Of a DNA stretch of 64,000 nucleotides, positions 59,306 to 64,000 are shown one piece after another. Position numbers and translations under genes: made by a program. Each line of letters opens with the position of its first letter. Within the stretch, counting starts at the first letter, position 1. This DNA comes from Rhinolophus ferrumequinum (lineage: Eukaryota > Chordata > Mammalia > Chiroptera > Rhinolophidae), in NCBI RefSeq assembly GCF_004115265.2, contig NC_046297.1:4522001-4586000 (forward strand), written 5' to 3'. Under the pieces are notes generated by a model. It saw only the letters and a program-made list of their open reading frames with translations. It did no database searches and had not been told where the DNA came from.

Positions 59306-59482
59306 GGTCCGACCCCCTCGTCGCTTTGGTGTCCTCTCAGGCCTCATACCACCCTTTTCTCTGGTCTCCAGTCTTGGTGACTTTCTTTCAAGTCTTAAAT
59401 TGTGCCATGACTTCCTGCCACACCACACTTCACCTAGACAGTTCCATCTCTCATCAGACCTCAATCCAACCATCACTTCTTG

Positions 59483-59806
59483 CTGTGGACTGATTAGGTC
59501 CCCCTCGCCCCCAAAATTCATATGTTAAAGCCTAATCCTCTGTGTGGTGGTATTTGGAGGTAACCAGATTTGGATGAGGTCACGGGGGTGGGGCAGCCCC
59601 CATGAGGGAACTGCATCCAGAGCTCACTCTCTCTGCCAGGCGAGGACACAGCTGTCTGAGCCAGGAAGCCAGTCCTCACCAGACACCAAATGTGCCGGTG
59701 CCGTGGTCTTGGGCTTCTCGGCCTTTAGACCTGTGAGAAACAGATGTCTGTTGTTTCAGCCCCCCTGGTCTGTGGTATTTTTGTTATAGCAGCTCAAACC
59801 AGCGAA
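59483..59806 (+). mobile_element. MLT1-type (MaLR) LTR, sense
   Basis: CTGTGGACTGATTAGGTCCC opens and CAAAATTCATATGTTAAAGC, CCAGTCCTCACCAGACACCA and CTGTTGTTTCAGCCCCCCTG follow, ending TTGTTATAGCAGCTCAAACC. It is the mirror arrangement of the LTR at 31,483-31,798. Confidence 0.8.
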
Positions 59807-59809
59807 GAT

Positions 59810-60115
59810 GCGTTCTCAGAGTTGCCTTCCCAGACCTCTCTGATTTTCCCTGTCTCGTGTGCTCCTAGCTCTTCCATGTACCTCTCTCTCCGAGCATTTG
59901 TTGTCGTTGCACCATTATTCATCTTGGTGGGTTCGTGGATTTATGCCCCTCTTCCCCACCGAACTGCAAGCTCCATGGGTGTAGAAACCTTTATACCTTT
60001 TTAATACACACACATGCACACACACACACACACACACGTATGTAAGTGAATCTCACTATTACCCCTTGTGCCTACAATACCTAGTAAAAATATTTGTTGA
60101 ATGAATGATTACTTT
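59810..60115 (+). repeat. L2 3' end with internal (CA)n
   Basis: GAACTGCAAGCTCCATGGGT and ACAATACCTAGTAAAAATAT with TTGTTGAATGAATGA give the sense L2 tail. A CA microsatellite (60,005-60,037) stands inside it. Confidence 0.65.
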
Positions 60116-60119
60116 TCAA

Positions 60120-63100
60120 GGAAACACTCTTTTCAAAGGTCTACTAAAATATCTGTATTTCTTATTATCATGGAGAGAATGGAGAGGGGTGTATGTGTGG
60201 GTTGGAATAACTATTCAAGCTTTAGAATTTTTATCTTCTTTGAAACCTTTCTTACAACCTCTTTTATAAAGTGTTCCATGAAAATGATCTTTAAATAAGA
60301 AAATTAAGAGGTGTTATAGTGGGGAATTAAAGTATTGCCATATACTTAAAAATGGTGTGTTATACAGAGGCACAGAAGGTGTTTATATAGTGTCTACCAC
60401 TCGTCTGCTGTTTTCCTGGAAGAAGGTACACGTTTTTGGCTGTAAACAACTTATTCGCCTTTTGAAACTAGAGAACAAATAGTGGCTTATTCGTATGTTA
60501 CCCTCTTGTTGTACAGTGTCCTTAATTCCGCGAGCACACGCCCAACAGATTTCAACTATAAAAACACGGGGGGTGTGACTTTTGACATTCATACACACGT
60601 ATTCATCATTTACTCTGGCAGGGCAAATGTGTGGCCACCAGCCAAGGGTCGTTTCTTACACTGGGGACGTCAGGTCCCTTTGGTTGGGCTCAGGAGGCGT
60701 GGGTTAGTATATGAAGCCCATGAAAGTCTTTACAAAGTCTCACCTCCTACAAATTCTGCCTCTGAAAGTACCAAATTAAACGGCACCATTCTAAAATACA
60801 CAAACTAATGCAAAGTTCCTTCTTTTCTGAAGTGGTAAAGATTATACTAATACAAAGTTCCTGTTTTTTTTTTTTTTGTTTTTTTTTAAAGAAACAACTA
60901 CACGTTGCATTAGTCCATAGGCCGAATATATAAGAAATACCGGCGGGAAAGAATTTCTTCCATATGATTTGCAATGGTAAGCAGCCACACGTACATAACA
61001 GCCAAGGCAGAGGTGTCTTTTGGCTCATTGCTTGAGTTGAAGGTGAAAGCAGGTGTGGGCAGGTGAGAAGCTGAGTGTCAGTCTGGCATGTTCTCTCTCT
61101 TGGAGACTTGCCGTCTGCCTCTGTTATGGAGATTTGTGTAGCATCTCATCGATCTGAGAGATTGCCATTGCTGTTGAACAAGCTCCGAGACGTGGCATAA
61201 AGCAAGGGCTGATGTGCCATCGCTGGGGACTTCCTCTTCCTGCCACGGCCACCTCTTCCACGGTGGTTCCTATTTCCTGTCCTTTCCTGAGTGAGGTGAG
61301 AGCTCAGGACATGGGCTGACGTGGACAGTGGCCAGAGACATGGGTGGCACCCCACTGGGCTCCCTTCAGGCCAGAGCTTTCAAGAGAGTTCCATGTGTTT
61401 CATGATTGCTTCCTGTTTTTATTGCTATTTCTATTTTTCTTATGGCCCACTTCCCACTCAAGGCTCCTGGCAGACTTCCCTGCCGCTGGCTCCCCAGGTG
61501 GCCCGTGCTGTTCTCTCTGAACACTGTCCCCCACCGGAGCCCCCCGTCCGGTGTCCTTTTTACACACGAGGCCTGTGTCAGATCGCTACAGCATTTGTCT
61601 TTCCCTAACCAGCATTCCGATAGTAATCACACACTGGTGGTCAGGAAGGTGTGGCCAGAGAGAAAGGGGCTGGTTACCAGGTACCAGTCACTTTACCGGA
61701 TATTTCTATGTGACCCTTTCTCCCAACCTGCGTTCCCTGTGTGATAGATGAGGACCAGACCTTGAAGCTCAGAGCTGAGAAAACGTCCCCAGATCAGTCA
61801 CCTAGCACGTGGCCAAGCTCGGACTTGATTTCAGTTCAACTCGATTTCACAGCAAACAGACTCCTTTTCTTGGGATATTTCTGGTTTGACCAGGAAAGCT
61901 GGGTTAATAATATAAGTATGATTTAACCTTATTACACAATTCCTGGCATCCTTCCCAGCTGTTGGAAATACATCTCTACTAGGGCCTTTCTGGCACCTTC
62001 CGGTCATGGCACATAGGTAGCTGCCTACTTAAATGCTGTTTTTAAAAGTTGAACGGTTATAACTAAAGACAGTCGTTTATTGCCAATTATCTCTTTACGT
62101 GGTATATTGAAGTTACAAAATATTCTTCTTCCTTGAGCCTCTCAATACCATATGGATGCTTGGAGTTACGGGTCAATTAGACCAGAACTTACTGTAGTAT
62201 TCCAAGTGGAAAACCGTGGTGGCAATAGAAATAGAGAGAGGAACATATAGATTAGACATCTGTGTTGTGGTAGCAGAGAGAGGAGGTTGCAAAGAAGAAC
62301 CGCATAGGTATCCCGGAAGGTGTGCTGTGCTGCTGTCCAGACACTGTCGATTGGCTCATGCAACACCTCCGCCTTTCCGTGCTACAGCAGTGCCCTACGC
62401 TGCTGTGGCCGGGATTTCCCGGCATAACTTGCAGCTGGCTCTCTGTGTGTGACGTCGGCTCTGCCAAGGCATTGCAGCCACATGAGGCGTGTGCCAACAG
62501 GCATGAGTAAGGCAGTGAAGGGTAGGTATGTGCTGAAGAGACCTTCTGGCAAACACAGTCCTAGGTTCCTGGTGCTGCCGGGGCATCCGTGGTGGGAGTT
62601 TGAGCTCTCCGGACCTGTTTTCATGCATGGGACCTGAGTGCTGAGTGCTTTCCTTGTTCAGACAGGAGGTGGCTGGACTCATCTCCTGGCTCTGTGTCCT
62701 GTTGAGCATACCCGCGGACTCTCCAGGCTTCTGGGAGGTTCAGGACTTACCGATACCTTATTTCTGCTTGAACTAGCTAGAGAATTCTGTGGGTTTTCTC
62801 CTGCAAAGAAGACTAGAACCAGCCCTGCTTTTAAAGCCAGGAAAAGATGGTGCTTTGGGCAGGCTAATTGTGTTTAGTACTGTCGAGAAGGGAAATTGAA
62901 AAGAGTGCGTTTATTAAATTTAGTGATATATACTTCACTGTGAGTATAGCAAAAGCATGATTTTTGTTGTCGTCATTTGGGGGAAAGTAGAAATGAATTA
63001 TTAATATAATAAGTTGAAGAGTAAATAGGTAGGAAGTGGAGACACCTCTGTGGATAACTGGACGGTCACAGTGATGATAATTGATCAGGATCAGAGATCA

Positions 63101-63485
63101 AAAGAAGGTGTGTTTTTTAAAAGATAAGTGACATTGGGCCATGTCCGATTGCGGAGAGGAAGGCAGCTGAAAGGGAGACCCAGAGAGCGGGTGAAGGAAA
63201 GATCCGTGAGTTGGTTATGTAACTCCTTATAAAGGGTAAGACGATCGTCCTCTTGGATTTGGGGGGGATTGGAGTGAACTAATGTGTATGAAGAAATTTT
63301 AACGCAGGATCTTGTGCTTTATAAGGGTTCGATAAATACAGCTATTATTATTGCGACCACTGCTATTACTGTGATTGTTTGTGTATACTTTAGAGTACTG
63401 TGAATGTGGACGAACGGTCCCTCCTGGTGTCACAGATCTTCCTTTCAGCTCTTACAGGCTGGCCCCATCACCCTGTTATCATCAC
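60120..63485. other. intron, no gene seen
   Basis: AT-rich intron with a T run at about 60,866-60,888 and a MIR-like block near 61,740-61,830. 62,330-62,800 resembles an old dispersed repeat (TTATTTCTGCTTGAACTAGC) that I cannot name. No coding evidence. Confidence 0.4.
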
Positions 63486-63489
63486 TTAA

Positions 63490-63580
63490 TTACATTAACT
63501 AAGTAAACCTGTAACAAGCACCCGGTATGTGCCAAGTATGCATATATCAGGGGTCTGGGATACACAACTGAGCAAAACGT
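63490..63580 (-). repeat. L2-like fragment
   Basis: CAAGCACCCGGTATGTGCCA and AGGGGTCTGGGATACACAAC then TGAGCAAAACGTG is the antisense L2 end. Confidence 0.55.
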
Positions 63581-63723
63581 GTTCTCTGCTTGCCCGTCGC
63601 TTCTGGACCACTAGAGGTGAGAGATGCGTAAAGAATATCTACTTCATACCAGGTTTTATATTGTATCAGTCAGGGTTCGAGCAGGAGCAGAACCACTAGG
63701 AGATGTGTGTGGGGAGAGGGGGT

Positions 63724-64000
63724 TGTGGGGACAGAGCCCCAAAAAGCAGTTTCCAGGCTCTCGGCCTCACATAGAAAGGTGCTGGCTCAGGTAGTAAACG
63801 GCCATCGACTGTGATCAAATGGCCATCAGCTGTGGCTAGTTGGCCGTCAGCTGTAACCAGTGAGCCATTGGCCACTAATATAACTGCCGAGGCTAGGCTA
63901 GCAGTGAATGGGGGCTAGCAAGAAGACGGTGGCTGGGCTTGCAAGCGGCACAGTTAGGGTTGAGAATTGTGTGGCTCTTGGTTCCTGTGTCTCCAACCCA
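63724..64000. mobile_element. LTR, second copy (cut by window end)
   Basis: TGTGGGGACAGAGCCCCAAA starts a copy of the 19,037-19,445 LTR in the same orientation, and 277 bases are visible before the window ends. By eye it differs from the first copy at about 15 positions, with no large gap. The 5 bases before it (GGGGT) differ from the GAGGG of the first copy, so the two are separate insertions rather than the ends of one provirus. Whether a longer element follows cannot be seen. Confidence 0.75.

Larger units (their letters stand above)
41288..64000 (+). other. ZNF704: ZNF704 intron 1 (5' part)
   Basis: From the GTGCGT donor to the window end I find no further ZNF704 coding sequence. In particular there is no frame for the expected VGSFKREMTFTF-like continuation. 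ZNF704 has very long introns in mammals. The intron holds MIR, L2 and L1 pieces, a cluster of MaLR LTRs, a GGAAT satellite-like array and an LTR at the right edge. Confidence 0.75.

Noticed and set aside
19037-64000. Idea that the two LTR copies are the ends of one giant provirus
   Set aside because: The left copy has its own matching target duplication on both sides, the distance is 44.7 kb, and a host gene exon lies between.
41288-64000. Search for ZNF704 exon 2 or the C2H2 finger
   Set aside because: No frame with the expected continuation or CX2C...HX3-4H pattern was seen; it must lie beyond the window.
1-64000. CRISPR arrays, operons, tRNA genes, prophage-like modules
   Set aside because: Sequence character is mammalian nuclear DNA; no spaced direct repeats, cloverleaf-forming A/B box pairs or bacterial coding density were seen.

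Overview
The window is nuclear DNA from a placental mammal. It carries two recognisable host genes on the + strand, head to tail, in a background of L1, L2, MIR, MaLR LTRs, mariner-type elements and microsatellites. I see no Alu, B1/B2, Bov-tA/BovB, carnivore tRNA-Lys SINE or horse ERE. The youngest L1 tail and the recent mariner elements suggest a laurasiatherian, possibly a bat. That is an inference from repeat flavour, not a proof. There is no bacterial or viral gene content, operon, CRISPR array or tRNA.

Layout. 1-2588 is the 3' part of the last intron of PAG1 (Csk-binding protein, Cbp). 2589-2957 is the coding part of the PAG1 terminal exon: 122 codons with the Csk-docking tyrosine, three further tyrosine motifs and a C-terminal PDZ ligand. 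A long, AT-rich 3' UTR of about 8.3 kb follows, ending near two poly(A) signals at 11,189 and 11,232; it contains a mariner element. 11.26-39.95 kb is intergenic: L1 pieces (including a young L1 nested in an older one with an 18-bp target duplication at 23.73-24.64 kb), a solo LTR with 5-bp target duplications (19,037-19,445), an MLT1-type LTR, a second mariner MITE, MIR/L2 pieces, and an isolated CpG island at 28.79-29.43 kb with no assigned gene.

39.96-41.62 kb is a strong CpG island holding the promoter, 5' UTR and first coding exon (40,877-41,287, 137 codons) of ZNF704. The 5' UTR has a (GGC)9 tract and a 33-codon upstream ORF. From 41,288 to the end lies ZNF704 intron 1, with a long ancient repeat, a cluster of three MaLR LTRs, a 309-bp (GGAAT)n array and, at the edge, a second copy of the 19-kb LTR.

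The genes have separate roles. PAG1 is a lipid-raft adaptor that brings Csk to Src-family kinases; ZNF704 is a nuclear C2H2 zinc-finger factor. They are neighbours in mammals (human 8q21.13, from memory). The most interesting non-genic items are the GGAAT/TEAD-motif array, a U6 snRNA fragment lodged in a mariner MITE, the orphan CpG island, and the same-orientation LTR pair that brackets the ZNF704 promoter and first exon.
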